DNA from: Motiliproteus sp.
GTDB lineage: Bacteria > Pseudomonadota > Gammaproteobacteria > Pseudomonadales > Balneatricaceae
Assembly (NCBI GenBank): GCA_026196225.1
Contig: JAPHRD010000027.1
Location: 1 to 64,000, forward strand
Length of the DNA: 64,000 nt
Direction: 5' to 3'
A program made the translations under genes and the position numbers. Under the pieces are notes generated by a model. That model did not search any database. It was not told where the DNA came from and saw only the letters and a program-made list of their open reading frames with translations. Below, in pieces: positions 53,235-63,707 of the stretch; the stretch's first letter is position 1, and every line of letters starts with the position of its first letter.

Positions 53235-53708
53235 TTAAACCCACTTTTTTCGCTCCAGAGCCACATAAGCGCCAGACAGGCGGAAGCAGAGTTCGCCGCC
53301 TTCAATCACCTGCACCACCACATCCATGCGGGCCTTGCCCTTTTGCTTGATCTTATCGATAAACTGATCGGTATCGGCAACCTCAGCAAATTCAGCACGA
53401 ACCTGGAAATCCTGAGTCACCGGCAGGAAGTATTCCAACCGGCTGTCGCGAATCACCACGTCATAGTCCTTTTCCAAAGACTCCAGCAACAGTGTGATCA
53501 GCCCCCAACCGCAGAGGTTGGCACTAGCGCTGAGGGAGCCGGCAAAGGCTGTGCCCTTGTCGTTATGATTCGGCTCCAGTGACAGCGAAAACGTCAGAGA
53601 ATCACGGTCATACTGCAACTGCTGGAAACCCATATGATTGATCAGCGGAATATCGTTGCGAACCCGCTCCTCAAACTGCTCTATCAGTGTCTCAAGGTCC
53701 TGACTCAT
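53235..53708 (-). CDS. hot-dog fold thioesterase (YiiD C-terminal type)
   Basis: A 157-aa protein with a single hot-dog domain: IPLINHMGFQQLQYDRDSLTFSLSLEPNHNDKGTAFAGSLSASANLCGWGLI, with the KGTAFAGSL loop typical of the YiiD C-terminal thioesterase family. In E. coli this domain is fused to an acetyltransferase; here it is stand-alone. The substrate is unknown, probably an acyl thioester. It overlaps the start region of the YdjA-like gene by 4 bp (ATGA), so the two are translationally coupled. Confidence 0.82.
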   Translation of the reverse strand: MSQDLETLIEQFEERVRNDIPLINHMGFQQLQYDRDSLTFSLSLEPNHNDKGTAFAGSLSASANLCGWGLITLLLESLEKDYDVVIRDSRLEYFLPVTQDFQVRAEFAEVADTDQFIDKIKQKGKARMDVVVQVIEGGELCFRLSGAYVALERKKWV

Positions 53709-54271
53709 GCCTCACCTTCCCAATTGCTGACAAAATCCTCAACCGACAATTGTGGTACTTTTTTCAGACGATCTGGCATAGCTCCCAGGTAGAGATAGCC
53801 GATGATCTGTTCTTCCACCGCCAGCCCCAACGCTTTTTTCACCTCAGGGTGGTAGGCCATTTCGCCGGTGCGCCACATGGCTCCGACGCCCTGTGCAAAG
53901 GCGGCCAGCAGCATATTCTGGGCAGCCGCACCGGCAGATACTTGCTGCTCCACCACCGGCACTTTGGGGTGACCACTGAGTTTTGCTACTACCACGATCA
54001 ACAACGGTGCTCGCAGAGCCATCTTGCCGAGTTTATTAAATTTGGCATCATCGATTTCTGAGTCGTCATTTTTAGCCGCTTGCTGAAATACCTTGCCCAG
54101 TGCTTCACGGGCTCCGCCCTCAACAGTAATAAAGCGCCAGGGCCTTAACGCTGCATGATCAGGCGCTCGCAAGGCCGATTGGAAGATCACTTGCAGCTGT
54201 TCTGGGTTGGGGCCCGGCTCTGACAAATTCGGTGTAGAGACCCGGTTTAGCAATAATTCGATAGCATCCAT
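53705..54271 (-). CDS. NAD(P)H nitroreductase family protein, YdjA-like
   Basis: An FMN-binding nitroreductase of 188 aa. The N-terminal RALRAPDHAALRPWRFITVEG region contains the FMN-phosphate site, and PVVEQQVSAGAAAQNMLLAAFAQGVGAMWRTG and EEQIIGYLYLGAM close the fold. The pattern is closest to YdjA, the smallest nitroreductase type (E. coli 183 aa). The physiological substrate is unknown. It forms an operon with the thioesterase. Confidence 0.88.
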   Translation of the reverse strand: MDAIELLLNRVSTPNLSEPGPNPEQLQVIFQSALRAPDHAALRPWRFITVEGGAREALGKVFQQAAKNDDSEIDDAKFNKLGKMALRAPLLIVVVAKLSGHPKVPVVEQQVSAGAAAQNMLLAAFAQGVGAMWRTGEMAYHPEVKKALGLAVEEQIIGYLYLGAMPDRLKKVPQLSVEDFVSNWEGEA

Positions 54272-54304
54272 GAAAAATCCTTAACTTACTGCGTACACGC
54301 CCAA

Positions 54305-55126
54305 CTATTGGCGTACAAGTCGTTTGTTCTCTGCACCCGTCGATCTGTCGGTGCTGCGGTAGGGATTAATATCCAGGCCTCCACGACGAACATAGCGTGC
54401 GTAGACCGTCAACTCGGTTGGCTTGCACTGCTGCAGCAGGTCCATAAATATCTGCTCGACGCATTGCTCGTGAAAATCCCCGTGCTCTCGATAGGACACC
54501 AGATACTGCAGCAAGCCAGCACGATCGATAACTGGACCATGGTAGTGAATTTCGATGCTGGCCCAATCGGGCTGACCGGTTACCGGACAGTTGGATTTCA
54601 ACAGATGGCTGTACAGTTGCTCGCTGACTTCTGTTTCAGGCTGGCTCTGCAATAGCTGCGGTGCCGGTTGGTAGTGTTCAATCTCGATATCCTGATGATC
54701 AAGGCACTCGCCCCCCAGGCACGTAAAGCTGGCGGGGTGGTCAAGATCATGAATAGCAACCTCCACCTCACCGCCGGCGCAGGCACTGAGATCCTTGACC
54801 ATCTGCTGCTGCACCTGCTCAGGATTGTCGAAACGGGTCAGGTTATAAGAATTAAGGTAGAGCTTAAACGACTTGGATTCGATGATATGGGGAGTATCGC
54901 AAGGCACCCGAAACTCGGCCACCGCCACCTGCGGCAAGCCTTTGGCATTAAGCCAGGAGACCTCATAGGCATTCCAGATATCGACACCGTCAAAGGGCGC
55001 ACCGTCATACCCCCGATCCTGCCAGTTGTTGGCGCGCGGTATGGGACATAACTGGCTGGGATCATACTGACTGACGTATTCGGTATCCCGCCCCAGTGGC
55101 GTGTGGTGAAGATTATCGTGGCTCAT
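54305..55126 (-). CDS. queF: NADPH-dependent 7-cyano-7-deazaguanine reductase QueF
   Basis: A two-domain (bimodular) QueF of 273 aa, which reduces preQ0 to preQ1 in queuosine synthesis. Seen are VAEFRVPCDTPHIIESKSFKLYLNSYNLTRF (substrate Glu and the QueF signature ESKSFKLYLNS) and SNCPVTGQPDWASIEIHYHG, which holds the catalytic Cys. The size fits the bimodular E. coli form (282 aa). The ATG at 55126 follows GAGAAG; the ORF-track start at 55225 would add 33 residues of unlikely sequence overlapping the transporter gene. Confidence 0.95.
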   Translation of the reverse strand: MSHDNLHHTPLGRDTEYVSQYDPSQLCPIPRANNWQDRGYDGAPFDGVDIWNAYEVSWLNAKGLPQVAVAEFRVPCDTPHIIESKSFKLYLNSYNLTRFDNPEQVQQQMVKDLSACAGGEVEVAIHDLDHPASFTCLGGECLDHQDIEIEHYQPAPQLLQSQPETEVSEQLYSHLLKSNCPVTGQPDWASIEIHYHGPVIDRAGLLQYLVSYREHGDFHEQCVEQIFMDLLQQCKPTELTVYARYVRRGGLDINPYRSTDRSTGAENKRLVRQ

Positions 55127-55181
55127 AACTACTTCTCGTCTATGTTCTCTGCTGTATTCTCTATCGTCACTGTATGACGAC

Positions 55182-55955
55182 TCACTGCCTGATGCCCTTT
55201 CCGATACGCAGCAGGTAGTAGGCAAAACTATACAGGCCGATTACAAATCCAATAATAATTGTAAACGCTATCCCTAGAGGAATGTCAGTCACACCTAAAA
55301 TACCGTACCTAAAGGTGTTGACCATATAGAGGATCGGATTGATCAATGAAACATTCTGCCAGAACTCCGGCAGCAGGCTGATGGAATAAAACACCCCGCC
55401 CAGATAGGTCAACGGCGTCAGAACGAAGGTCGGAATAATAGAGATATCATCAAAGCTGTTGGCGTAGATGGCGTTGATAAAACCGGCAATAGCAAACAGG
55501 GTGGAGGTCAGGGCCACCACCGACAGGGTTACCCAGATGTTATGAATCTGCAAATCGGTAAAGAATAGCGACAGGCAGGTAACAATGGCTCCCACCGACA
55601 AACCACGGGCAACGCCGCCGACCACATAGCCGATCAGAATAATACTGATGGGGATGGGCGATACCAGCAGTTCCTCGATATGACGCTGGAATTTGGTGCC
55701 GTAAAAAGAGGACACCACATTGCCGTAGGAGTTGGTGATCACCGACATCATAATCAGGCCGGGGACGATAAATTCCATATAGCCGTAGCCACCCATTTCA
55801 CCGATACGGGGGCCGATCAAGTTACCGAAGATCACGAAATAGAGGCTCATGGTGATGGCAGGTGGCAACAGCGTCTGCAACCAGATTCTTAAAAAGCGAC
55901 GTATTTCGCGATAGACGATGGTGTAGAGGGCGATGGACGTTTCTCGAATTCTCAC
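55182..55955 (-). CDS. yadH: ABC-2 type transporter permease (YadH-like)
   Basis: A polytopic ABC-2 permease of 257 aa with six helices, including IVPGLIMMSVITNSYGNVVSSFYGTKFQRHIEELLVSPI and LTPLTYLGGVFYSISLLPEFWQ, the classic ABC-2 signature. It matches YadH (256 aa). It overlaps the ATPase gene by 4 bp (ATGA), giving a two-component export pump with the next gene. The substrate is unknown. Confidence 0.9.
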   Translation of the reverse strand: MRIRETSIALYTIVYREIRRFLRIWLQTLLPPAITMSLYFVIFGNLIGPRIGEMGGYGYMEFIVPGLIMMSVITNSYGNVVSSFYGTKFQRHIEELLVSPIPISIILIGYVVGGVARGLSVGAIVTCLSLFFTDLQIHNIWVTLSVVALTSTLFAIAGFINAIYANSFDDISIIPTFVLTPLTYLGGVFYSISLLPEFWQNVSLINPILYMVNTFRYGILGVTDIPLGIAFTIIIGFVIGLYSFAYYLLRIGKGIRQ

Positions 55956-56920
55956 AGATTACTCTCCACCAAACGGACAAACAGCTCTTCAAGACGATTA
56001 CTTTTGTTGCGCATACTAGCCACCTGAATGCCCTGCTGGTCCAGCTGCTGAAACAGGCTGTTCAACCCTTTGCTCTTCTCCACATCGACGATCAGGGTGT
56101 GATCACCCTCCATCTGCAATGGATAGCCTTCAATCTCTGGTGCGGTGGTCTGGGCTGGAGCGATATCCAAAACGAAGGTTTCTACATTGAGCTGCGCCAA
56201 CAGCTCCCGCTTGCTGGTGTTGGTGCGAATCTCACCGCGATCGATAATGGCGATATTGCGGCACAGGCTCTCGGCCTCTTCCAGATAGTGGGTGGTGAGA
56301 ATGATAGTGGTACCGCGACTGTTAATCTCGGTGAGAAATTCCCACATGGAGCGGCGCAGTTCGATATCAACGCCAGCCGTAGGCTCATCAAGGATCAGCA
56401 TTTTCGGCTCATGGATCAGCGCTCGTGCGATCATCAAACGACGCTTCATACCGCCCGAGAGACTACGTGAGACCTCGTTGCGCTTCTCCCACAATCCCAA
56501 AGCCTTCAGGTAATGATCACAGCGCTCACGGACCTCACCTGCTGGCAAACCATAGTAGCCCCCTTGGGTGATGATAATGTCGCGGACTTTTTCCCACTGG
56601 TTGAAATTAAATTCCTGAGGTACCACACCCAGCATCTTCTTGGCATTAACCGGATCGCTGAAAACACTGTGACCGAAGATCTCCACCTCACCCTCGGTGC
56701 GATTGACCAGCGACGAGACAATTCCCAGCGTGGTGGATTTTCCAGCGCCATTGGGACCCAGCAGAGCAAAGAAGTCCCCCTGCTCCACATCGAGATCGAT
56801 CCCTTTAAGGGCGGTAAAACCGTTGTCGTAGGTTTTACGTAACCCACGAATCGATAGCGCCTTAACGGATGGGTCCGGCACAGAAATACCGGCACTGGGA
56901 GAGGACAGGGGTTGGAACAT
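55952..56920 (-). CDS. yadG: ABC transporter ATP-binding protein (YadG-like)
   Basis: An ATPase of about 322 aa from the ATG at 56920. Walker A is GPNGAGKSTT, the signature is SLSGGMKRRLMIARAL, Walker B is MLILDEPTAGVD, and the H-loop is ILTTHYLEEAE. The C-terminus MRNKSNRLEELFVRLVESNL is characteristic of YadG (308 aa). It is the first gene of the yadG-yadH pair. The longer ORF-track start at 57004 is less likely. Confidence 0.92.
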   Translation of the reverse strand: MFQPLSSPSAGISVPDPSVKALSIRGLRKTYDNGFTALKGIDLDVEQGDFFALLGPNGAGKSTTLGIVSSLVNRTEGEVEIFGHSVFSDPVNAKKMLGVVPQEFNFNQWEKVRDIIITQGGYYGLPAGEVRERCDHYLKALGLWEKRNEVSRSLSGGMKRRLMIARALIHEPKMLILDEPTAGVDIELRRSMWEFLTEINSRGTTIILTTHYLEEAESLCRNIAIIDRGEIRTNTSKRELLAQLNVETFVLDIAPAQTTAPEIEGYPLQMEGDHTLIVDVEKSKGLNSLFQQLDQQGIQVASMRNKSNRLEELFVRLVESNL

Positions 56921-57057
56921 AGTTGGGGACCTGTAGAGCATGCTGCTAAGACTGTCTATTTGGGGTCTAGGCGAGTTATTTTCAAGGCTGGACTGGACCC
57001 TCACCGGCAGGGTTTCTAAAATAGTCGTTTATTAATCTTTGCAGTGAAAAAACCACC

Positions 57058-57462
57058 ATGAGCGATCATCTTGACCATCAGGCGTTCCACATCAATCTGC
57101 TGAAAGCCAGCTTTAATCGCCTGGTCAAACAAGCGCCCTTTAATGACCAAAATATGGCCGAGGGAGAACAGAGCTTTTTGGCCCAATTGGTGATTCTGGT
57201 GAAAGCACTGGAGGAACACGACGACAACTCAAACTATATCGGCCAGGAAGTTCTGAGCAGGCTGGTGCGTTGCTACCCACATCTAGTGCCACTGTTCGAT
57301 CGCGACCTGTTCTGGTTCTTCGGCGGCGACTGCCTGCACTTTATGCCCGACGAAGAGATCGAACAATTCCAGCAACTAGACGAACTGAGATTTAAGGCCG
57401 AAGCCAAAGGTGAAGTGTTCAACGTAGAAGAAGCTCGGGCGCGAATTTTTAAACTGCATTGA
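57058..57462 (+). CDS. PA2817 family protein
   Basis: A 134-aa acidic protein of mostly helices, with DRDLFWFFGGDCLHFMPDEEIEQFQQLDELRFKAEAKGE, which I associate with the PA2817 family of Pseudomonas and relatives. No catalytic motif or signal is visible. Its function is unknown. It is transcribed divergently from yadG and convergently with mshQ. Confidence 0.72.
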   Translation: MSDHLDHQAFHINLLKASFNRLVKQAPFNDQNMAEGEQSFLAQLVILVKALEEHDDNSNYIGQEVLSRLVRCYPHLVPLFDRDLFWFFGGDCLHFMPDEEIEQFQQLDELRFKAEAKGEVFNVEEARARIFKLH

Positions 57463-57494
57463 GCGCCCGAATAACTTTCTGTTTTCCTGTGGGT

Positions 57495-60400
57495 CTACTG
57501 GCTGAAGTTTTCCCGCCAGTAGATTATCCGGTCATGTCCACGGTAACGGCCAAAAGTAGCCTGCCCCTGCGGGTCAGTATCTCCAGCCCCCAACCAATCA
57601 AACTCCAACCACCCAGGGGCGTCGTAGATCACATCTACCTGCCCCTCGTTACCTTCATCAGGTGCAGACAGTACCAGCGGAGTTGCTACCAAACTGTTGC
57701 CTGCACTTACCGCAGTGGCTGTGGTAGGATCGGTAATGCTGGTTTCTCCTGAATCCAGATTATCGCTACCATAACTGCTGTGATCCAGAGAGGCATCAGT
57801 ATCGATATAGGTAGTGCAGCTATCATCACCATTCACGACAAAACCACTACCGTTGTAATACTGCAGCTGTAGCGGAACGTTCAGATCTTCGGTTTCCGGC
57901 CCAAAGGCATTCTTCACATACAGTCGACCGTAACGGATGACAGTCGACGCCACCAGACCGTGTTCATCACTGCCGTTGCTATCGACATCCAGATTAAAAC
58001 TGTCCAGTTGAGCATCGCCATCATCTGGGGCAGTACCTACCGATAGACTACCAAAGGGACCGTCCACACTGGTATCCCGATTGAGCCTTAAATCTACGTC
58101 CATCGTCCCGATACCTGCGCTGACATTGCCAACCGCTGGCCAGGTTAGTGTCGCAGCCACGGCAGCCAAACGGGATGTTAGGTCAGTACCTGAGTTCACG
58201 GCCCCCAGATTGAGTTCACTGACGTTATCCAATTTGGCAAAGCTGCCAGCATAGTTGCTGGTGGTTGCATTGCTGGTATTTTCTGCGGTCAACGTATATT
58301 GAGTATTAAAGGTCTCGCCCATATAGGTGAAGGTAGAACTGCAACTGCCAATATCACTTCGATTGGTGAGCGTTGCAGAACCAAGGCTGAAGTGATCCGG
58401 GTAGAAGCGCCCCACATAAGGCACACTGCCGATAACAGCGCCTGCGCCCAGGTAGTCGTTATCGGTTAATGCCGCAGCAAAACTGATAACTCCTACTTCG
58501 CTCCAGGCGAGGCTGGTATTGGTTTTTGCGCCACTGCTAAATCCACTAAAGCTGGCATCAGCCAAGGCCGGATTGGCGCCTCCACTGGGTGCCACCAAGG
58601 CTCGGGAAATTGTTACCGTTTCGGCAGAACTTTCCTGTCCGAAGTTAGCCGTCGAGCCATTATTGGATAGATCAGCGCCACTGTCAGGAACACCGTCATT
58701 GTCACCATCATCAGCAGACTGCCAAGGGACGGCGGTCACTGTGGTGGAGAACGTCTCACCGGCCGCTTTAAATTTACTTCCTCCGGCCCCGGTAGCTCCA
58801 GGGTTTCCTGGCACGTCCACGTGGAAAGCAAAGGGTCGGACGACAAAGCTATTGGAGCTGCCGTTGAGGGTCACTTCTGGATCGTCGCCACTAGCCGCAA
58901 TGATTTTGGTCGCATGCAGACGAACCTGACCCACGTCGGAATAATCAAAGGTAAATGCCGCCTGACCGTTAGTGCCGAAATCAAGGCTGACGTTACTGTA
59001 ATTGGTGACCCCAGAAGCGGGATTGGCTCTTAAAGTGGTTGCGTCGTCAATAGTGAGTTTGTTATCACCCTGACAAGTACTGGGGTTCTGGCATTGATAG
59101 GCCATCTGCACCACTTGAGTGTTTAACAAGCGGGCTTCACAAGCGCCGGTATCGGTATTGGTCTGAACTGCGCGGATTTCGATGCTCTGGTTTCCGGGAG
59201 CGATATTACTCTCTTTTCCGGCGATCTGATTGCCAATATTGTTTGCCACATTGGCACCGTAGAATCGGAAAGCAGCATCCCGAAATTCCAGCTTAGCATC
59301 CTCGGTGGCATCACCGTCGTTATCGGTCGCGCTATCGCCGTCGACAATATCGATATCCATATGGGGAGCAGTTGTGGTCGCCAGATGCTGGAGCATCAGC
59401 GTTACCGCAGTTTCGCCAGCACCCCAGGTGTAACTGGCAATACCATCGTTGGCGGTACCGTTAGCGAGGCTACCGCCACCGCTGCTTAGTATCCAATCAC
59501 CAACACTAGTGCCGGTGTTGATAGTCATCGTCACACTACTACCCGGTTCGACGGCCGCCTCGCTGGCGTCGTGAGCGGTTATGGTGACCGTTTCCGCTTC
59601 ACAGGTAACCCCCAAGCCACTATGGCTGATGGCATAGTGATCCACCGCGGTTGTGCAGTTGGTGTCTTCGGCAACGATCTCAATATACTCGACAATAAAA
59701 TTCTCATTGCTGCCACCGTAAGTATTGGTAACGCGAAGACGTATTTGGGTATTGCTGGCGATATAACTAGTGATAGTCAAACTGATGGTGTTACCGGAAG
59801 TCGCGCCACTAATACCACTGAAATTCTGCAACGTACTCCAGTTGCTTCCACCATCTGATGAAATTTCCAGGGAAACCTGATCACCACTATCGACACCGCT
59901 AGTGGTGCCGTAACTCATATTTAGAGTTGCTGTGTCATAGCCGGAAAGATCCACTTCTCTAACAACACCCGGTGTTCCTCCCGTATCGGGCTGATCATCA
60001 AGATACAAACCACCACTGGTGATAAAGGCATTGCCGCTGGAAGGATCGCCATCATCATCGATTTCAGTCCAATTTCCTGCCCAATCGGCATCACCGTCAT
60101 TATTGTTGTAGGCCGTTACCGAAAAGTTGTCTCTGAAGGTATCGGTACAGGTCACACCGGTAGGACAATCTCGCGATTCTCCATCCCAATTATTTCCGGC
60201 AACAGTATTGGTGTAGATACTGGTTACCTGAGAAGCAGAAACTGCTTCGTGGAATATCAAAACCTCATCAACTAATCCTTGCCAGTCCTGACTGGGATCG
60301 AAGCTGCCCGCCAAACTGTCTTGTTCCTGACCAAGGATTAAACCGCCTGAAGCAATACTAAGTGCGGATGTTGATCCTGTTGAGCAGCCCTGAAGAGCGG

Positions 60401-63197
60401 TATCACGATAAAAACAATTTTGGCTTCCACTACGGACCCAAACCAAATGATGCCATTGGTCATCAGCAATACTGGAAATACTAATATTGCTCAGCGCACT
60501 GCCTTTTAAAAATGGTGTAAATGTAGAACCGTTGGTAAACCACATGATCAGTTCATTATGCTGGGAACCACTTGATCCAGATACCAACGATTGGTTGCTA
60601 TTATTATTAGTTTTCACCCATGCCGAAATGGTGAAATCGGTGGCGCCATCAAGTGCCGCATTGTCTACTGAAATATAATCACTGATACCATTGGCGCTGA
60701 AGTCTGCAGCGTTACACAGCATTCCCGTTGCAGGATCGGTTGAAGCAGCTATACCATGATTCGCCCCCTCGCTATCCACCACCTCGTCAGCCGAACCATC
60801 CCAACTGGTTTCATCAAAGCGCCAATGGGCTACTGGCGTGCCTGCACAGGCGTGAGTTTCAGCCAATATCGTACTTAATTGAGAGGTTCCAAGAGCGCCC
60901 TGATAAAACCGGATCTCATCCAAATTGCCATAGAATCGATTATTGGTTTCGCCGCTATTGGTTTCACCACCTATGGATGCCATACCACTATCCGTTCCCC
61001 AGGTACCGGTAAAGCTACCCGTTGTGGTATTTAGTAAAGTACCCGCTGACGAATAGACATAGATGGTCTTCTGACTGTTAGTGATATCAGCCACTGCCGC
61101 AACGAAGTACCAGGTATCATTTGTAATGATCGAAGGAGTATCAAGACTGACTGGACTGGTGCCTCGGTCATAAAACCGAATTCTACCGCTGCCCGGATCA
61201 CCCAAGCTCAAGGCAAAACCACCGGTGGTCTCATCATCGGCGAATACTCGCTGCCCAGACCTGGATACATCACTAGATCGAATCCAACCGGTAATGGTGA
61301 AATCTGAGGTTTGATCAGGGAAATCCGGAATCGCTAGATAGTTACCCGATGAACCACCGGCATCGTCAAAAACACCGTACCGGCAGGTTCCTGGATTGCC
61401 AGCAACCACCGGATCGGTTCCTAATGTGGTCGCGCCATTCACTGCAATAGCGTGGTTGCCATTGCCGCTGTTATCCACCACCTCATCAGAAACACCGGAC
61501 CAAGTAGTTTCATCCATCCGCCATTCGCCTACCAAGGCACCACTGCAAGATCTAACTGTTCCATCCCAACTCTTATTACCAGCGGATTGGTTGCTATAGA
61601 TCGAACTGACTTCGGAAGCACTTAGGGCTCCGTCAAAAATAACCAGCTCGTCCACCAAGCCTTCCCAGTCCTGCCCTGAACTAAAGCCACCGGCAAAGCT
61701 ATCTTGCTCTTGTCCAACCAGCAAACCACCATCAGCAATACTCAGGGTCGATGTGGTCTTGGTTGAGCAGCCCTGAGAGCTACCGTCAATGTAGAGGCAG
61801 TTTTCGCTACCTTCACGAGTCCAGACAAGATGGTGCCACTGGTTATCAGCGATACTGGTAATACTGATACTACCGTCACTTGTTCCCTTGAGGTACGGCG
61901 TGAACGTGGAGCTGTTAGGGAACCACATAATCAGCTCATTGTGCTGAGAGCCGCTGGACCCAGAGACCAGTGCCTGGCTTCCTGTATTGGATGTTTTCAC
62001 CCAGGTAGAGATGGAAAAGTCTGTTGCCCCATCAAGCGCATCAGCATCCAACAACAGGTAATCTGAAGTGCCGTTATCGGTTAAATCAGCAGCCTGGCAA
62101 ACTTGTCCAGAAGCCGTGCTCGTAGCAAAGGCCGAGGTACCATGACGATCATTGCCACTGGAGTCTTCAATCTCATCAGCAGTGGTATCCCAACTTTGTT
62201 CATCAAACCGCCATTCCGCTGTGCTGGTTACTGTAGAAACGCAGTCATCATATGAAAGCTCAATATCGTCGGCGTAAAAACCCACAACAGCGTTAGTAGC
62301 CGATGCTAGAAATCTTATTTGAGTATTGCTGGCTATATAGGGAGAAAGATCCACACTTTCAGCCGTAGCCGACGCATTGCTAGAGCTAATAGTGTAGGTT
62401 CGCAGGGTAGTCCAACTGCTGCCCCCATTAGAGGAGGCCTGCAGAGTAATTGTTTCCGAACCCAGCTGTACTCCTGTCCGATAGTTGAAGGTTAATGTTG
62501 CTGAACTAGCTCCGGTTAAATCTGCTTCGCGACTTACACCCACATTAGAATAGGTTTGCGCTGAACCGCCCGATATCACCCCTAAACGGAGACAATTTCC
62601 TGAAGTACAGCGATCATTTCGAACTCTTGCCAACCCAGCACTAACACCATCACTTTCACCCACTTCCTGCCAGCTTCCAGACCAATTCTGAGAGCCATCA
62701 TTCTGTGAATAGGAAACGGAGTTGAAATTGTCTGCAACGGTCTCAGTACTGCAACTTCCGCCACTGGATACAGTTACAGCATTGGACAAGGTATACAGAT
62801 TACTCCCACTGCCTCCACAAGAGTTGTCATGTGAAGCCTCGAAATAAGCATTGTAGATGCCCGGCGTTGTAGGTGCAGTTATGGTAAAACTTTCGGTGTG
62901 TGTACCCGAAGAGCTGATATCTGCTTCGTTGTTACAAGAGTAGGACCCGCTAGAACTGGTAGAGATAAGCCAATCTGTTGACTCCCAGTCATTGCTGACT
63001 CCCCCTCCAGAGGTCGTAACATTCAATGAAACTGTGATTGTAGCCCCAGGTGCTACTGTCACGCTGCTAGAACCATCCAGTGTCGCCGAGTTAATCGTTC
63101 TCGCCGCGTACACAGCATTGGAAACCAACATCAGAAATGTTAGTTGTAAGATCACCCTCAAAAGGCGACTTTTTTGCCAAAAACTAATCTCAAGCAT
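57495..63197 (-). CDS. mshQ: MshQ-like LamG/DUF6701 surface protein
   Basis: A secreted protein of about 1,900 aa with a Sec signal (LQLTFLMLVSNAVYA). After an N-terminal Ig-like segment come three concanavalin-A/LamG domains of about 210 residues each; the first and third are close copies (both contain SGSSGSQHNELIMWF and IADxQWHHLVW), the second is divergent. A CUB/discoidin-like jelly-roll unit recurs (SNTQIRFLASATN and SNTQIRLRVTNTY). The C-terminal third is the DUF6701 domain of MshQ (HYAISHSGLGVTCEAETVTITAHDASE and later GRFYPDHFSLGSATLTNRS). MshQ is a minor component linked to the MSHA type IV pilus. No other msh genes are present. The ATG at 63197 puts the signal at the N-terminus. 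Confidence 0.82.
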   Translation of the reverse strand: MLEISFWQKSRLLRVILQLTFLMLVSNAVYAARTINSATLDGSSSVTVAPGATITVSLNVTTSGGGVSNDWESTDWLISTSSSGSYSCNNEADISSSGTHTESFTITAPTTPGIYNAYFEASHDNSCGGSGSNLYTLSNAVTVSSGGSCSTETVADNFNSVSYSQNDGSQNWSGSWQEVGESDGVSAGLARVRNDRCTSGNCLRLGVISGGSAQTYSNVGVSREADLTGASSATLTFNYRTGVQLGSETITLQASSNGGSSWTTLRTYTISSSNASATAESVDLSPYIASNTQIRFLASATNAVVGFYADDIELSYDDCVSTVTSTAEWRFDEQSWDTTADEIEDSSGNDRHGTSAFATSTASGQVCQAADLTDNGTSDYLLLDADALDGATDFSISTWVKTSNTGSQALVSGSSGSQHNELIMWFPNSSTFTPYLKGTSDGSISITSIADNQWHHLVWTREGSENCLYIDGSSQGCSTKTTSTLSIADGGLLVGQEQDSFAGGFSSGQDWEGLVDELVIFDGALSASEVSSIYSNQSAGNKSWDGTVRSCSGALVGEWRMDETTWSGVSDEVVDNSGNGNHAIAVNGATTLGTDPVVAGNPGTCRYGVFDDAGGSSGNYLAIPDFPDQTSDFTITGWIRSSDVSRSGQRVFADDETTGGFALSLGDPGSGRIRFYDRGTSPVSLDTPSIITNDTWYFVAAVADITNSQKTIYVYSSAGTLLNTTTGSFTGTWGTDSGMASIGGETNSGETNNRFYGNLDEIRFYQGALGTSQLSTILAETHACAGTPVAHWRFDETSWDGSADEVVDSEGANHGIAASTDPATGMLCNAADFSANGISDYISVDNAALDGATDFTISAWVKTNNNSNQSLVSGSSGSQHNELIMWFTNGSTFTPFLKGSALSNISISSIADDQWHHLVWVRSGSQNCFYRDTALQGCSTGSTSALSIASGGLILGQEQDSLAGSFDPSQDWQGLVDEVLIFHEAVSASQVTSIYTNTVAGNNWDGESRDCPTGVTCTDTFRDNFSVTAYNNNDGDADWAGNWTEIDDDGDPSSGNAFITSGGLYLDDQPDTGGTPGVVREVDLSGYDTATLNMSYGTTSGVDSGDQVSLEISSDGGSNWSTLQNFSGISGATSGNTISLTITSYIASNTQIRLRVTNTYGGSNENFIVEYIEIVAEDTNCTTAVDHYAISHSGLGVTCEAETVTITAHDASEAAVEPGSSVTMTINTGTSVGDWILSSGGGSLANGTANDGIASYTWGAGETAVTLMLQHLATTTAPHMDIDIVDGDSATDNDGDATEDAKLEFRDAAFRFYGANVANNIGNQIAGKESNIAPGNQSIEIRAVQTNTDTGACEARLLNTQVVQMAYQCQNPSTCQGDNKLTIDDATTLRANPASGVTNYSNVSLDFGTNGQAAFTFDYSDVGQVRLHATKIIAASGDDPEVTLNGSSNSFVVRPFAFHVDVPGNPGATGAGGSKFKAAGETFSTTVTAVPWQSADDGDNDGVPDSGADLSNNGSTANFGQESSAETVTISRALVAPSGGANPALADASFSGFSSGAKTNTSLAWSEVGVISFAAALTDNDYLGAGAVIGSVPYVGRFYPDHFSLGSATLTNRSDIGSCSSTFTYMGETFNTQYTLTAENTSNATTSNYAGSFAKLDNVSELNLGAVNSGTDLTSRLAAVAATLTWPAVGNVSAGIGTMDVDLRLNRDTSVDGPFGSLSVGTAPDDGDAQLDSFNLDVDSNGSDEHGLVASTVIRYGRLYVKNAFGPETEDLNVPLQLQYYNGSGFVVNGDDSCTTYIDTDASLDHSSYGSDNLDSGETSITDPTTATAVSAGNSLVATPLVLSAPDEGNEGQVDVIYDAPGWLEFDWLGAGDTDPQGQATFGRYRGHDRIIYWRENFSQ

Positions 63198-63385
63198 ACG
63201 TTGATCAACGCTGAAGGTTTTAGGAACTAGCAGCAAAAGTACTATGCTTCTATGGATTCCTGGGCATTAGACACCGTTATCGGCCTTAGCAAAGAATACT
63301 ACATTGCTAATAGGATCATAGCCTTAACGGCAACAGAGTTGATTTAGATCGCAGAAAAAATATAGAGGATATATAAAGTGAGATT

Positions 63386-63461
<76 letters not shown>

Positions 63462-63493
63462 ATTTATCAAAAGAGTCAATTACTCAAAAAGAG

Positions 63494-63569
63494 TGGCGTC
63501 CCATAGGGGGTTCGAACCCCTGTTACCGCCGTGAAAGGGCGGTGTCCTAGGCCACTAGACGAATGGGAC
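63494..63569 (-). tRNA. tRNA-Glu (TTC)
   Basis: Reverse-complement cloverleaf: GTCCCAT acceptor, anticodon TTC within CCTTTCACG, GGTTCGAACC T arm, encoded CCA. It closely matches E. coli tRNA-Glu and the copy at 63708. Confidence 0.96.
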
Positions 63570-63596
63570 GCAGCCGATGCTGTTGCTGTGGATATT

Positions 63597-63672
<76 letters not shown>

Positions 63673-63707
63673 ATTTCTCAAATGAGCATATTACTCAGTA
63701 GAGAAGT

